The position numbers and the translations under genes are program-made. Positions 1 to 9,907 of a DNA stretch of 64,000 nt are shown here, in pieces. The notes under the pieces are model-generated. The model made no database searches. It was not told where the DNA came from and worked only from the letters and a program-made list of their open reading frames with translations. Origin of the DNA: Caulobacter soli (lineage in GTDB: Bacteria; Pseudomonadota; Alphaproteobacteria; Caulobacterales; Caulobacteraceae); NCBI RefSeq assembly GCF_011045195.1, contig NZ_CP049199.1, positions 558,001-622,000 of the forward strand, given 5' to 3'. Positions within the stretch are counted from its first letter, which is position 1. Each line of letters opens with the position of its first letter.

Positions 1-374
1 AAAGCGCCGTCTTGCACGCCCAGTCGCGCTACCGAGGCCGGCGACAGATGGAGCACGCTGGCCGACCCGAAGGCCACGGCGTCGTGGGGGCGCGGCCCGC
101 CGTCCAGGGTCGAGAGCTCGCCGAACCAGACGCCGGGCCCCAGGATCCGCACCAGGATCTCCATGCCGCTGGCCGGATAGCCGATCAGCCGCACCTGGCC
201 CTCGAGCACCGCCCAAAGGCCGTTGGGCGGATCGCCGGCGCCATAGAGGCGCGCGCCATCCGGAACCGCCGAGACGCTGGCCTCGCCGAGAATCAACTCG
301 CGGCGCTCGACGGGGAGGGCGGCGAACCAGTCTCCGGCCTCAAGGGTGCGGCGGTCGTCGGCGGTGGGACGCAC
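1..374 (-). CDS. Crp/Fnr-family regulator, N-terminal cNMP-binding domain (3' end beyond the window)
   Basis: Reading the minus strand from about 440 down to base 1 gives one open frame with a cyclic-nucleotide-binding fold: an ERLFVR helix, the turn AGDPPNGLWAVLEGQVRL, then GPGVWFGELSTLDGGPRPHDA, which is the usual gly-rich jelly-roll pattern of Crp/Fnr proteins. The C-terminal helix-turn-helix lies outside the window. The frame is closed by a TGA at 443-441 and has no ATG; I use the GTG at 374-372, but a start up to about 435 at a rarer codon is possible. An ATG at about 419 is in another frame. The gene diverges from the aldolase at 466. The ligand and targets are unknown. Confidence 0.7.
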   Translation of the reverse strand, partial: MRPTADDRRTLEAGDWFAALPVERRELILGEASVSAVPDGARLYGAGDPPNGLWAVLEGQVRLIGYPASGMEILVRILGPGVWFGELSTLDGGPRPHDAVAFGSASVLHLSPASVARLGVQDGA

Positions 375-465
375 GAAGAGCCTTTCGATGAGATTGTCGC
401 GGGCGCGACAATCCTCATTTCGACCCGGTGTTAGCGTCCGTCAAACCATAATGGAGGAAGCAAGT

Positions 466-1233
466 ATGACAGCGGCTTTGAAAGCGGTTCCTGGCGTGCG
501 CGAACGCGTGTCGCCCGAGGAATGGGCCCTGCGGGTTGACCTGGCGGCGGCGTTTCGCCTGGCGGCGCTGAACGGCTGGGATGACCTGATCTTCACCCAC
601 ATGTCGGTGCGAATCCCGGGACCCGAGCACCATTTCCTGATCAACTCCTACACCAACATGTTCGAGGAGGTGACCGCCTCGAACCTGGTGAAGATCGACC
701 TCAACGGCGACAAGGTCATGGACTGCGCCGGCCAGGTGATCCGTGCTGGCTTCGTGATTCATTCGGCGATCCACAGCGCCCGCGAGAACGCCAATGCGGT
801 GATCCATCTGCATACCCCGCAGGGCCAGGCGGTGTCGGCCTCGGCCGACGGCCTGCTGCCGGTGACCCAGACGGCGATGATCGTCTGTCACGACGTCGCC
901 TACCACGAGTCCGAAGGCATCGCCGAGGACATGGGCGAGCAGGAGCGCATCGTCGCCGATCTGGGCGAGAAGAACACGATGATCCTGCGCAACCACGGCA
1001 CCATGGCCGTGGGCGAGACGATCCAGCAGGCGTATCTGCGCATGTATTTCCTGGAACGGGCCTGCCAGGCCCAGGTGCTGATCCCGGGCAAGGTCCACCG
1101 TCCGCAACAGGGCGTGGCCGAGGTGATCAAGGGCCAGGTGACCGGCCCGGCCACCAAGATGATCGCCGAGCACTTCGCCTGGCCGGCTCTGCTGCGCAAG
1201 CTGGACCGGATCGACTCCAGCTTCCGCGACTAG
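466..1233 (+). CDS. Class II aldolase/adducin family protein
   Basis: A 255-residue protein of the class II aldolase/adducin fold. Expected metal ligands are visible: His114 and His116 in VIHLHTPQG and His177 in ILRNHGTMAVG. The segment FTHMSVRIPG near residue 45 is the usual N-terminal substrate loop. The ATG at 466 is preceded by GGAGGAAG, which decides the start over a longer open frame that begins at 346. Family members are cytosolic Zn/Mn aldolases or decarboxylases acting on sugar phosphates, but this subgroup (long VIxxGFVIHSAIH segment) is mostly uncharacterised, so the substrate cannot be stated. It stands alone, divergent from the Crp/Fnr gene and followed by a hairpin terminator. 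Confidence 0.85.
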   Translation: MTAALKAVPGVRERVSPEEWALRVDLAAAFRLAALNGWDDLIFTHMSVRIPGPEHHFLINSYTNMFEEVTASNLVKIDLNGDKVMDCAGQVIRAGFVIHSAIHSARENANAVIHLHTPQGQAVSASADGLLPVTQTAMIVCHDVAYHESEGIAEDMGEQERIVADLGEKNTMILRNHGTMAVGETIQQAYLRMYFLERACQAQVLIPGKVHRPQQGVAEVIKGQVTGPATKMIAEHFAWPALLRKLDRIDSSFRD

Positions 1234-1533
1234 GCCTCGGCGACATGCGGTGGTTGAAGGCCGACGGCGTGGCGATCGAAAAGCCGCATCGAACGATGCG
1301 TGTTCAAGCGCCTGAAAAACGCCTGCCGGACAAGGCCTTGGGTTAAGCTTCGGCGTCTCCTCGAGACACCCGCGCCGACCTCCTCGTCGCGAACTCGTCG
1401 ATAGCCCGTGGCGGCCGAGGCCGCCGCGCTCCCGCGTCATCCTCTTGCACGTCGATGGATGGCGCGCCGGACGCAGGACGGCTCGGCCCGGGCGCACCGA
1501 CACCCTGTGGTGCGCCCGGTCCTCTTTTGAAGC
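1234..1533. other. 300-base interval without a supported gene
   Basis: Between the aldolase and the converging LysR gene. It contains a 33-codon ORF (1245-1346, plus) without a ribosome-binding site, which I do not call, and the terminator at 1489-1527. Nothing else is recognisable. Confidence 0.5.
1489..1527 (+). terminator. Rho-independent terminator candidate
   Basis: A 10-bp perfect stem (CGGGCGCACC at 1489-1498 with GGTGCGCCCG at 1509-1518), a 10-base loop, then GTCCTCTTTT. It ends just before the stop of the opposing LysR gene, so it probably serves the aldolase transcript, 250 bases upstream. Confidence 0.55.
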
Positions 1534-2472
1534 TCAGAGCGTGTCGACCGGCGGACCCGGCTCGGCGCGCTGCTTCAGGCGAGTCCAGAAGGCCTCCGCC
1601 GCCACGGTCTGGCGGGCGCGGGGGCGAAACAGCCGGATATCGATCGGCACGTCCCAGGTCTCGTCGCCGGCCCGAACCAGGCTGCCTTCCTCCAGGTCGC
1701 GCGAGATCAGGCTCATGGGTAGCCAAGCCAGACCCCGTCCCGCCCGAGCCATGGCCGCCAGCACTGTCGCCACATGGGCGGTGAAGCTGGGCGACAGCCA
1801 CATCGAGGGGCCCTCCAGGGCATGGGCCGAGGCCAAGATCCGCCCCATGCCCGACACCTCGCTGAACGCCAGATAGGGCACGGGCGCGCCCAGGCGACCG
1901 GGCAGGGCGAAGCGTGGTTGGTCCGGGACGCCCGCCATGGTGGCGCTGACGGGGATCAGCACGTCGCGCCCGACGTCAATCGAGGTGAAGTAGTTGGGTC
2001 TGAACGACACCGGCGTCGACGGGTGGTGATGGCACAACAGAAACTGAGCCTGTCCTTGCATCATCAGCCGTTCGCAACCGGCCATGTTGTCGGTCACCAG
2101 ACTGACCGTCGAACTGAGCGGCTCCTCGGCCTCGATCTCTTCCAGCCATCGCGGGAAGAAGGTGATCGACAGGGCGTGGGTGGAGGCGAAGCGCAGGGTC
2201 GAGACGAAGCCCTCGGCCACCGCCCGGGTCTGTTCGCGTCCCAGATACAGCCGTCGCAGCAGATCCTCAGCCGCGGGTCGCCACTGCTCGCCGGCCGGGG
2301 TCAGGGCGACGCGGTGGGTGTCTCGGTTGAACAGGGGGGCGCCGAGCCAGGCCTCCAGCAGGCGCACGCGGCGGCTGAAAGCCGGCTGCGAGACATTGCG
2401 CGCCTCGGCGGCGCGTCCGAAATGCTGGTGCTCGACCAGGGCCAGGAAGTCTTCGAGCCAGTCCAGCTCCAT
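1534..2472 (-). CDS. LysR-family transcriptional regulator
   Basis: A 312-residue LysR-type regulator. The N-terminal winged helix-turn-helix is clear: ELDWLEDFLALVEHQHFGRA, then NVSQPAFSRRVRLLEAWLG, followed by the linker helix. The remainder forms the usual two-lobed effector-binding domain (LPMSLI near the C-terminus). The ATG at 2472 begins exactly at the conserved helix; upstream codons of the frame add a low-complexity tail. It lies 26 bases downstream of the hydroxyacid dehydrogenase on the same strand and is likely co-transcribed with it. That arrangement differs from the classic divergent LysR layout, so the regulated gene is an inference. Confidence 0.85.
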   Translation of the reverse strand: MELDWLEDFLALVEHQHFGRAAEARNVSQPAFSRRVRLLEAWLGAPLFNRDTHRVALTPAGEQWRPAAEDLLRRLYLGREQTRAVAEGFVSTLRFASTHALSITFFPRWLEEIEAEEPLSSTVSLVTDNMAGCERLMMQGQAQFLLCHHHPSTPVSFRPNYFTSIDVGRDVLIPVSATMAGVPDQPRFALPGRLGAPVPYLAFSEVSGMGRILASAHALEGPSMWLSPSFTAHVATVLAAMARAGRGLAWLPMSLISRDLEEGSLVRAGDETWDVPIDIRLFRPRARQTVAAEAFWTRLKQRAEPGPPVDTL

Positions 2473-2498
2473 TAACGCGGGTTCTTTCCTCGCCGGAC

Positions 2499-3503
2499 TC
2501 AGCGGCCGGGACGACCGTCGGCGACCACACACTCCGGCGGGGGATCGCCACCGTCAAGGACAGCGACGACCGAGCGGGCCGCCACCATGTTGGTTCGATC
2601 CAGGCCCTCGCGCGACGAGGCGCCCGAGTGCGGCGCGCCGACCACGTTGGGCAGGGCCAGCAAGGCCTGGGAAACCGGCTTGTAACTGGGATCACTCTCG
2701 CTGACATAGACATCCAGACCCGCACCGGCCAGCCGTCCGGCGCGCAGGGCCTGCAGCAGGTGGGCGTCCTCGACCAGGCCGCCGCGCGCCGTATTGATCA
2801 GGATTGCTCCCGGCTTCATCGTCTCAATGGCTGTCGCGTCGATCAGGAACCTGGTCTGGGGTGTCAGCGGCGCGTGCAGAGTGACGTAGTCGCTGCGTCG
2901 GAGCAGGTCGGGCAGGTCGACATAGTCCACGCCCGTGGCGCGCGCGTAGTCGGGGTCCGGCCGCGTGGTGTGAACCAGCACGTTGCAGTCGAAGCCCGAC
3001 AGGCGCTTGACGACGCTCTTGCCGATCCGACCCAGGCCGACGACGCCGACGGTCTTCTCGCAAAGGTCCGAACCCATTAGAATCGACCAGTCGCCTTCCA
3101 GCATCCGCTGTTGGGATTCGCGGAAGCGGCGGGCGACCGCCAGCATCAGGCCGATCACGTGGTCGGCGACCGACGCGTCGTTGCCGCCCGCGGCGATGGC
3201 GACCACCCGGCCAAGATCCCGCGCCGCCTCCAAGTCGACACGTTCGTAGCCAACGCCGCGCCGCGAGACAATTTGAAGATCGGGCAACGCCTCCAGGAGG
3301 GCCCGCGTCACGCGTGCATGGCCGACGATCCAGCCCGCCGCTCCCGCCAACAGCGCGACCAGGGCGTCATGGTCCAGATCGCCGTCGGCCTTGCCTGGCG
3401 GCAGCGAAGCGATCTCCACCACGCAATCCCGGTCCCGCAGATAGGCCAGAGCTTGATCGTCGAAGAAGCGTTGAGTGACGACGACCTTGCGGGACGGGGA
3501 CAT
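2499..3503 (-). CDS. D-isomer-specific 2-hydroxyacid dehydrogenase
   Basis: A 334-residue cytosolic NAD-dependent dehydrogenase of the SerA/FDH superfamily. The dinucleotide motif GLGRIG is at about residues 156-161. Catalytic Arg lies in LINTARGGLVED, Glu in YVSESDPS and His in VVGAPHSGAS near residue 300. The lid-domain start RRGVGYERVD is typical of phosphoglycerate-dehydrogenase-like enzymes, but the C-terminal ACT domain of SerA is absent, so this is a stand-alone 2-hydroxyacid dehydrogenase of unknown substrate (glyoxylate/hydroxypyruvate-type reduction is possible). First gene of a probable two-gene unit with the LysR regulator; an imperfect palindrome lies about 120 bases upstream. 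Confidence 0.85.
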   Translation of the reverse strand: MSPSRKVVVTQRFFDDQALAYLRDRDCVVEIASLPPGKADGDLDHDALVALLAGAAGWIVGHARVTRALLEALPDLQIVSRRGVGYERVDLEAARDLGRVVAIAAGGNDASVADHVIGLMLAVARRFRESQQRMLEGDWSILMGSDLCEKTVGVVGLGRIGKSVVKRLSGFDCNVLVHTTRPDPDYARATGVDYVDLPDLLRRSDYVTLHAPLTPQTRFLIDATAIETMKPGAILINTARGGLVEDAHLLQALRAGRLAGAGLDVYVSESDPSYKPVSQALLALPNVVGAPHSGASSREGLDRTNMVAARSVVAVLDGGDPPPECVVADGRPGR

Positions 3504-3912
3504 GCGATTACGACCTCCAGCTCTGGGTTTGCGGCAGGAAGGCGATCGCCGGGCGCGAGCGCCAGACCGAAACGCGCATCGTTTGATCGAAAATTCGGTG
3601 GAAGGCGCGGTTGCAAGCTATACCTTCGCGAAAGTATCCAATTCAGGCTTCTGGTCTTTCTCTATCAATGGGCCTTCGCACCTCGACGTGTCGTAGCGGT
3701 TCAGGCTCAGCGCCCGTTCGACTCCGGCCCCAAGCGCCGCCCGATCGAACCTTAACCATTTCCAGTTCCGCATCCCAATTCGCTGAAACTCTGAACCAAT
3801 TCAGATGACTACGAAGCTAAATGCCGGGCGTTCTCGGCGTTCCGGGCGCGCCATTTCTCCAAGACAATCCAATCGGTGAAAACGGCCTCGCGGCTGTGGC
3901 CGCACTGCGCGC
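3504..3912. other. 409-base intergenic interval, relatively AT-rich
   Basis: Holds the promoter region of the dehydrogenase and the 3' side of the pentapeptide gene. Bases about 3610-3830 are noticeably more AT-rich than the surroundings. Apart from the palindrome at 3620-3637 I see no gene; a 24-codon ORF at about 3805 has no ribosome-binding site. Confidence 0.5.
3620..3637. promoter_or_regulatory. Candidate operator palindrome upstream of the 2-hydroxyacid dehydrogenase
   Basis: ATACCTTCGCGAAAGTAT reads the same on both strands except for one base pair in each arm; the core TTCGCGAA is a perfect palindrome. It lies in the AT-richer stretch 117 bases upstream of the dehydrogenase start, a plausible place for the neighbouring LysR protein to bind. 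Function is inferred from position and symmetry only. Confidence 0.35.
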
Positions 3913-4587
3913 CTAGCGGACGTTCAGGCCCATTTCGGCCAGCAGGGCGCTGGCTTGGGCGCGGGAAATGAAGGCGCCTTTGAACTTGCGGGCGTCGTTC
4001 AGGCGCACGCCGCCGAGGTCGGCGCCGCGCAGGTCGGCGCCTTCGAAGCGGGCGTTCAGCAGGTGAGTGTCGCGCAAGCTGCAGTCCTCGAACACCGCGT
4101 CGCGGAAATCGCAGGCCGAGAGGTCGGCCAAGCTGAAATCGATCCGCTCCAGTGTCTGCTTGCGAAACGACATGCCCGCCAGGTGCGCGGAGCCGAGATT
4201 GGTCTCCAGGAACACCAGGCCGACATTGCGCGAGCGCGAGAAGTCCGCGCCCATCAGCTTGCAGCCCACGAACTGGCATTCCGCCAGGCTGGTTCCGATG
4301 AAGCGGCCGTTGTGCAGGTCGCTGGACCGGAAGACCGCCGAGGCCAGCTTGGCGGCGGTGAAGTTCGCGCCGCCGCCCTTGCAGTGGCTGAAGCTGGCAT
4401 ATTCGAGCTGGCATCCGGTGAAGTCGGTGTTCCTGAAGGTGCAGCGCTCGAAACGAAAGCCGCCGAGATCCAGGTTCGACAGGTCCAGCGCGTCGAGATC
4501 ACGCTCCACCAGCACGACGTCGGCCTGGCCGCGCAGGCCGGCGATGTCTTCCCGCGTCATCGTCTGATCGGGCGTCTGCTCGTTCAC
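3913..4587 (-). CDS. Qnr/MfpA-like pentapeptide-repeat protein
   Basis: A 224-residue protein that is almost wholly tandem A(D/N)LXX-type pentapeptides (LDLSNLDLGGFRFERCTFRN, then GADFSRSRNVGLVFLETNL, and ADLRGADLGGVRL), which predicts a right-handed quadrilateral beta-helix. Length, the break near the middle (about residues 115-135) and the C-terminal capping helix (ISRAQASALLAEMGLNV) resemble plasmid Qnr and MfpA proteins, which mimic DNA and bind DNA gyrase. I start it at GTG 4587, which has GGAG 11 bases upstream; ATG 4560 is an alternative. Gyrase binding or quinolone protection is inference from architecture; other pentapeptide proteins have no known role. Confidence 0.75.
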   Translation of the reverse strand: MNEQTPDQTMTREDIAGLRGQADVVLVERDLDALDLSNLDLGGFRFERCTFRNTDFTGCQLEYASFSHCKGGGANFTAAKLASAVFRSSDLHNGRFIGTSLAECQFVGCKLMGADFSRSRNVGLVFLETNLGSAHLAGMSFRKQTLERIDFSLADLSACDFRDAVFEDCSLRDTHLLNARFEGADLRGADLGGVRLNDARKFKGAFISRAQASALLAEMGLNVR

Positions 4588-4685
4588 GCGTGAAGTCTCC
4601 GTGGCCAACAGGGCTGGCTATCCAACGCACGCGGGCGTGTCGATGCTTTCGTGCGTCCTGGCCAGGCCCGACGCTGGAGCGGCGT

Positions 4686-5801
4686 TCACGCGATGGCCAG
4701 CACGCTGCGGTGGACGAAGCGGACCAGGTCGGCCTGGCCGCGCGCGCCGGTCTTGGCGTAGATGCGCTTGGAATAGGTGCGGGCGGACTCCACGCTCAGG
4801 CCCAGTTCGGCGGCCGCTTCGGCGATCGACATGCCTCGGCTGAGGGCCAGGGCGAGGCCGGCCTGGCGGGGCGTCAGGTCGAACAGCTGGCCCAGCTGTT
4901 CGCAGCGGTCGGCGGACGACCATTGGTCGGAATGGACGTAGGCCACCAGCGTCGGGGCGGGGCGGGTCGCGCCGGCGGCGACCTTGGCGGCCTTGACCAG
5001 CAGCATGTCGAGCCAGGGTTCGCGGCTGAGCACGATGGCGCGGGGGCGCGATTGGCGGTCGGCGCCCAGAGCCTTGAGGGCGGCGGCGATGTCGCGGCCC
5101 ACGGCGGCGTCGCGGGCGGCCAGCTTGTCGCCGCGACCACGGGTCAGGACGGTCCCGTCCGCCAGCAGGGCCTGGCCGTGGGCGTCGACGTCGAGGATAC
5201 GGCCCTCGGCGTCCAGGGTCAGCCAGCCGAAGTTCATGCGGCGCACGGCCTCGTTGGCGACCGAGGCGGTCATCCGTTCGCGCTCCAGGGCGACATAGCT
5301 GGCCAGGGCCGCGCGCAGATAGGGCGCCAGGGCGGCCATCAGGGCGTCGTCCTCGGGGGCGAACTCGCGCTTGCGGCGCGACAGGGTCAGCCAGGCGCCG
5401 ACGCCGCTGGCCTCGACCACGCGCATGATGCGCAGGACGTTCATGCCGCTGGGCGACAGCAGCTGCGCGCGATAGGCGTCGTGGCGCGGATCGCCCTCGC
5501 GCAGCAGCTCGGCCAGCGCGTAGACCCGCCCGTCGGCCATGTCGTGATAGGGCAGGGGGTCGCTCTTGTAGAGGCTGTCGCGATAGAGCTGGGCGATGAT
5601 CGGCGGCGACTGGCGGCCCGAGGCCAGGTGCACGACGCGGTTATGCGGCGCGCCGTCCCTCAGCGGCCGGAACGTCAGGCTGGCGTAGTCAGCCCCCACG
5701 CGCCGCCGCAGCCGCAGGATGAAGGTGGACCACGGAGGGTCTTCCACCATGCCCGCGATCAGCGGTTCGATCAGATTGGCCGCGTCGTCGCCGCTCAGCA
5801 C
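4686..5801 (-). CDS. LuxR-family (helix-turn-helix) transcriptional regulator
   Basis: About 371 residues with a C-terminal GerE/LuxR helix-turn-helix: FDLTPRQAGLALALSRGMSI, then AEAAAELGLSVESARTYSKR and IYAKTGARGQADLVRFV. The first 300 residues have no receiver domain and resemble a PAS/GAF-like sensor region found in related Caulobacter and sphingomonad regulators. The ligand is unknown. The start is uncertain: GTG 5801 has GGGGA seven bases upstream, whereas a TTG at 5864 would add 21 residues and no good ribosome-binding site. It is the last gene of a probable DapB-like/SDR/LuxR set on the minus strand and may control that set. Confidence 0.75.
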   Translation of the reverse strand: MLSGDDAANLIEPLIAGMVEDPPWSTFILRLRRRVGADYASLTFRPLRDGAPHNRVVHLASGRQSPPIIAQLYRDSLYKSDPLPYHDMADGRVYALAELLREGDPRHDAYRAQLLSPSGMNVLRIMRVVEASGVGAWLTLSRRKREFAPEDDALMAALAPYLRAALASYVALERERMTASVANEAVRRMNFGWLTLDAEGRILDVDAHGQALLADGTVLTRGRGDKLAARDAAVGRDIAAALKALGADRQSRPRAIVLSREPWLDMLLVKAAKVAAGATRPAPTLVAYVHSDQWSSADRCEQLGQLFDLTPRQAGLALALSRGMSIAEAAAELGLSVESARTYSKRIYAKTGARGQADLVRFVHRSVLAIA

Positions 5802-5876
5802 GTCGATATCCCCAAACGGGAACTCCCGAGGGGCTAGGCTTAGCGCTGATTTCCGCCCGCTCAAATCGGGACGGCG

Positions 5877-6941
5877 CTATCCGCGCACCAGGCCGTGCGG
5901 CTGGACGACGCCCAGATCGATATGGGTGACGAAGCCGGGTTTGGCCTCGCAGACCGCGGGCAGGGCGGTGGCGCCCAGCAGGCCCGTCCAGGGCAGGCCC
6001 AGGAACGGCCGCACGCCGTCGGGGCCGGGCCGCGCCATCAGCCGCACCTCCAGCGCCGGATCGCCCTCGATCACCACCTGGTAGCGGCTGTCGATGTCCC
6101 ACTGGGGTTCGATGTCGGGGCCCATCGACCAGTAGAAGTGGTAGGTGATCAGGGGCTTGCCCTCGCACCAGGCTGTCCATTCGTAGTGCTGGCCGCCGAC
6201 CGTGCCCTGGCGGATCACGCCGCCGCCCTCGCGGCCCTCGCCCAGGGTGTAGGGGATGTCCTTGGTGGCCTTGGCGACCTCGAGCCTGGTGGTGACCTTC
6301 TCGATCGTCTTGCCCAGGCCCTCGGCGACCATGGCCATGGACTGGGCGAAGGCGTAGGGGGCCTCGGGCGAGCGGCTGGGCTTGGCCAGCAGGGCTTCGG
6401 GATCGCGTCCGAACCCCATCATCTCGGTGTAGATCATCGGGTTCTGGACCTTGTCGATGAACTCGTAGACCTGGATGTGGTCGATGCGGTTCATCAGTCG
6501 GGTCAGGGTCAGCGGCAGGATGTCGCCGGAGAAGCCGGGGTGCACGCCGCAGGCGTGGTACGAGACCCCGCCCGCGCGGCAGGCCGCCTCGATCTTCTCG
6601 AAATGGGCCGGATAGTGCTGGGGCGAGAACGGGCCGCCCACCGAGGCGACGTTCTTGCCGGAGGCCAGCAGGCGGCAGATCGTGTCGACGTCGGCCACCA
6701 GCGGCGCGTAGTGCACGCAGTCGGCGTCCAGCGCGATGATGGCTTCGACGTCGTCGGTGGCCAGCACGCCCGTGGTCGGCGGCAGGCCGGCCAATTCGCC
6801 GGCGTCCTTGCCGACCTTGCCTGGATTGGTGACCAGCACGCCGACCAGATCGAACACCGGGTTCTCGATGAAGTGCTTGAGCGCGGCCTTGCCGACCACG
6901 CCGGTGGCCCACTGGATGACGCGGTACGTCTTCTCGGTCAT
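5877..6941 (-). CDS. NAD(P)-dependent DapB-like oxidoreductase
   Basis: A 354-residue protein with an N-terminal Rossmann segment (YRVIQWATGVVGKAALKHFI) and the fold of dihydrodipicolinate-reductase-like proteins. Members of this long subgroup are not DapB: they include 2,4-diaminopentanoate dehydrogenase-like enzymes and many undefined oxidoreductases in degradative clusters. True DapB is about 270 residues and carries a K-x-x-K/H-H motif that I do not find. I choose ATG 6941 because GAGGAA lies nine bases upstream. It follows the SDR gene by 23 bases, so the two are very probably co-transcribed. The substrate is unknown. Confidence 0.7.
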   Translation of the reverse strand: MTEKTYRVIQWATGVVGKAALKHFIENPVFDLVGVLVTNPGKVGKDAGELAGLPPTTGVLATDDVEAIIALDADCVHYAPLVADVDTICRLLASGKNVASVGGPFSPQHYPAHFEKIEAACRAGGVSYHACGVHPGFSGDILPLTLTRLMNRIDHIQVYEFIDKVQNPMIYTEMMGFGRDPEALLAKPSRSPEAPYAFAQSMAMVAEGLGKTIEKVTTRLEVAKATKDIPYTLGEGREGGGVIRQGTVGGQHYEWTAWCEGKPLITYHFYWSMGPDIEPQWDIDSRYQVVIEGDPALEVRLMARPGPDGVRPFLGLPWTGLLGATALPAVCEAKPGFVTHIDLGVVQPHGLVRG

Positions 6942-6964
6942 GGGGAGCATTTCCTCGTTCTGGC

Positions 6965-7771
6965 TCAAACGACCGAGCGGACCTGGCCGCCGTCGACGCG
7001 ATAGTTCGAGCCGGTGACGTAGCCCAGCGCCGGGCTGGCCAGGGTGCAGGCGACCAGGGCCACTTCCTCGGGCGCGCCCAGCCGGCCGACCGGCGGCAGG
7101 TCGAAGACCTTCTCGCCGGCCAGGCGCTGGGTCAGCTCCTCGATCGTCATGTCCGGATCGTTGTAGCGATGGCGGCCGTAGCGGATCAGGCCGTCCACCA
7201 TGATCACCCCGGGGGTGACGGTGTTGACGGTGACGCCGACGCCCTTCAGCGACCCGGCCAGGCTGACGGTGAAGTTGTTCAGCGCCGCCTTCGCCGCCGA
7301 ATAGTCCGTACCAAGATTGTTGGGCTGGATGGCCACGGCGCTCGACACCTGGATGACCCGTCCGAACCGGGCGGTCACCATGTCGGGCACGGCCAGCAGC
7401 ACCAGGCGCACGGAGGCCAGGGCGTTGGCGTTGTAGTTGGAAATCCAGTCGGCCACGCCGATGTCGAGCGGCGGCTTGGAGGTGTTGCCCGTCGAACTGC
7501 CGCCGGCGTTGTTGATCAGGATCTCGATATTGCCGCCCAGGGCCGCGCGGGCCTGCTCGTGGACGGCGGCGGCGCCCTCGTCGGTCGACAGGTCGCCGAT
7601 CGCCACGCCCGCGGCCTTGATCTCGGCGGTGACCTTTTCGGCGCGTTCGCGGTTGCGGCCATGGACCACCACGGCCGCGCCTTCCTGGGCCAGCAGGCGG
7701 GCGATGGCCTCGCCGATCCCGCTGCTGCTGCCGGTGACGAGCGCGCGCCGGTCCTTGAGCTTGAGATCCAT
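6965..7771 (-). CDS. Short-chain dehydrogenase/reductase (SDR)
   Basis: A 268-residue classical SDR. Visible motifs: cofactor loop TGSSSGIG near residue 14, NNAG near residue 88, catalytic Ser in QVSSAVA and the YSAAK active-site pair (Tyr and Lys), and a C-terminal YVTGSNYRVDGGQ. HGRNRE after the second strand suggests NADP preference. The ATG at 7771 immediately precedes the conserved LKLKDRRALVTG. It is the leading gene of the minus-strand unit with the DapB-like protein and LuxR regulator. Its substrate is probably a hydroxyl or keto compound but cannot be named. Confidence 0.85.
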   Translation of the reverse strand: MDLKLKDRRALVTGSSSGIGEAIARLLAQEGAAVVVHGRNRERAEKVTAEIKAAGVAIGDLSTDEGAAAVHEQARAALGGNIEILINNAGGSSTGNTSKPPLDIGVADWISNYNANALASVRLVLLAVPDMVTARFGRVIQVSSAVAIQPNNLGTDYSAAKAALNNFTVSLAGSLKGVGVTVNTVTPGVIMVDGLIRYGRHRYNDPDMTIEELTQRLAGEKVFDLPPVGRLGAPEEVALVACTLASPALGYVTGSNYRVDGGQVRSVV

Positions 7772-7925
7772 CCTGTCCTCCCCTGCGTGTCTCGCCGTCG
7801 AGCGGCGTTTGGGCTCACAGACCATGGGCGGGGTGGCTCGGCATATTCCCATTTGGGAAGGGGTAGGTCGCGGTGTTGCCGATCAGCGCGCCAAGCGCCA
7901 AATGGAGGGTACGACAACCGAGTGA

Positions 7926-9151
<1,226 letters not shown>

Positions 9152-9267
9152 GGCTTTTTCTCCGCGTGCAGCCGTCAAGCTGAGCGTGGAAAGACCGCGA
9201 ACCAATCGGGGGAATTCTCACTTCGCCCGAGGATTTTGCACTACGGCGGGCCCGGGTTGTCCGGGGG

Positions 9268-9906
9268 TCAGATCTCGATGACGCCGCGCCTGGCCGCCAC
9301 GGTGACCGCGTGGGTGCGATCGGCGACGTCCAGCTTGGCGAAGATGCTCTTCAGGTGGGCCTTCACGGTGTCTTCCGACAGCGACAGGTCCCAGGCGATC
9401 TGCTTGTTGGCGCGTCCGGCGGCGACCAGGCGCAGCACGTGGATCTCGCGCTCGCTCAGGGCTTCGTCGATGGCGTGGACGGCGATCTCGTGGGCGATCT
9501 CGGGGTGCAGGTGGCGGCGGCCGGCATGGACGTTGCGGATCGTGTCGAGCAGTTCGCGACGCAGGGTGCTCTTGAGCAGATAGCCGGTCGCGCCGGCCTT
9601 CAGGGCGCGCAGGGCCTGCACGTCGCCGGCATAGGTGGTCAGCACCACGATCCGGGCGGCCGGAAACTCGGCGCGGATCGCCTCGATCGCCTCCAGGCCG
9701 CTCATGCCGGGCATCTGCAGGTCCATCAGGGTGACGTCGGGCCGCAGCTCGCGATGGCGGGCCACCGCTTCGGCGCCATTCTCGGCCTCGCCGATCAGCA
9801 CCATGTCCGGCTGCAGCGCCAGGACCGCGGCCACGCCTTCGCGCAGCATCGGATGGTCGTCGACGACCAGGACGCGGATCTCCTGACTGCTCGGGCCGAT
9901 CGCCAT
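9268..9906 (-). CDS. NarL/FixJ-family response regulator
   Basis: A 212-residue response regulator. The receiver domain has the acidic pair Asp16/Asp17, phospho-acceptor Asp62 in LMDLQMPG, Thr90/Thr91 and Lys112. The LuxR-type helix-turn-helix is LSEREIHVLRLVAAGRANKQ, then IAWDLSLSEDTVKAHLKSIF. It is the partner of the kinase immediately upstream, whose stop is one base before this ATG, so the two are translationally coupled. Targets are unknown; it could act on the outer-membrane protein gene downstream. Confidence 0.9.
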   Translation of the reverse strand: MAIGPSSQEIRVLVVDDHPMLREGVAAVLALQPDMVLIGEAENGAEAVARHRELRPDVTLMDLQMPGMSGLEAIEAIRAEFPAARIVVLTTYAGDVQALRALKAGATGYLLKSTLRRELLDTIRNVHAGRRHLHPEIAHEIAVHAIDEALSEREIHVLRLVAAGRANKQIAWDLSLSEDTVKAHLKSIFAKLDVADRTHAVTVAARRGVIEI

Positions 9907-9907
9907 G

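Noticed and set aside
1245..1346. 33-codon ORF after the aldolase
   Set aside because: No ribosome-binding site and no recognisable sequence.
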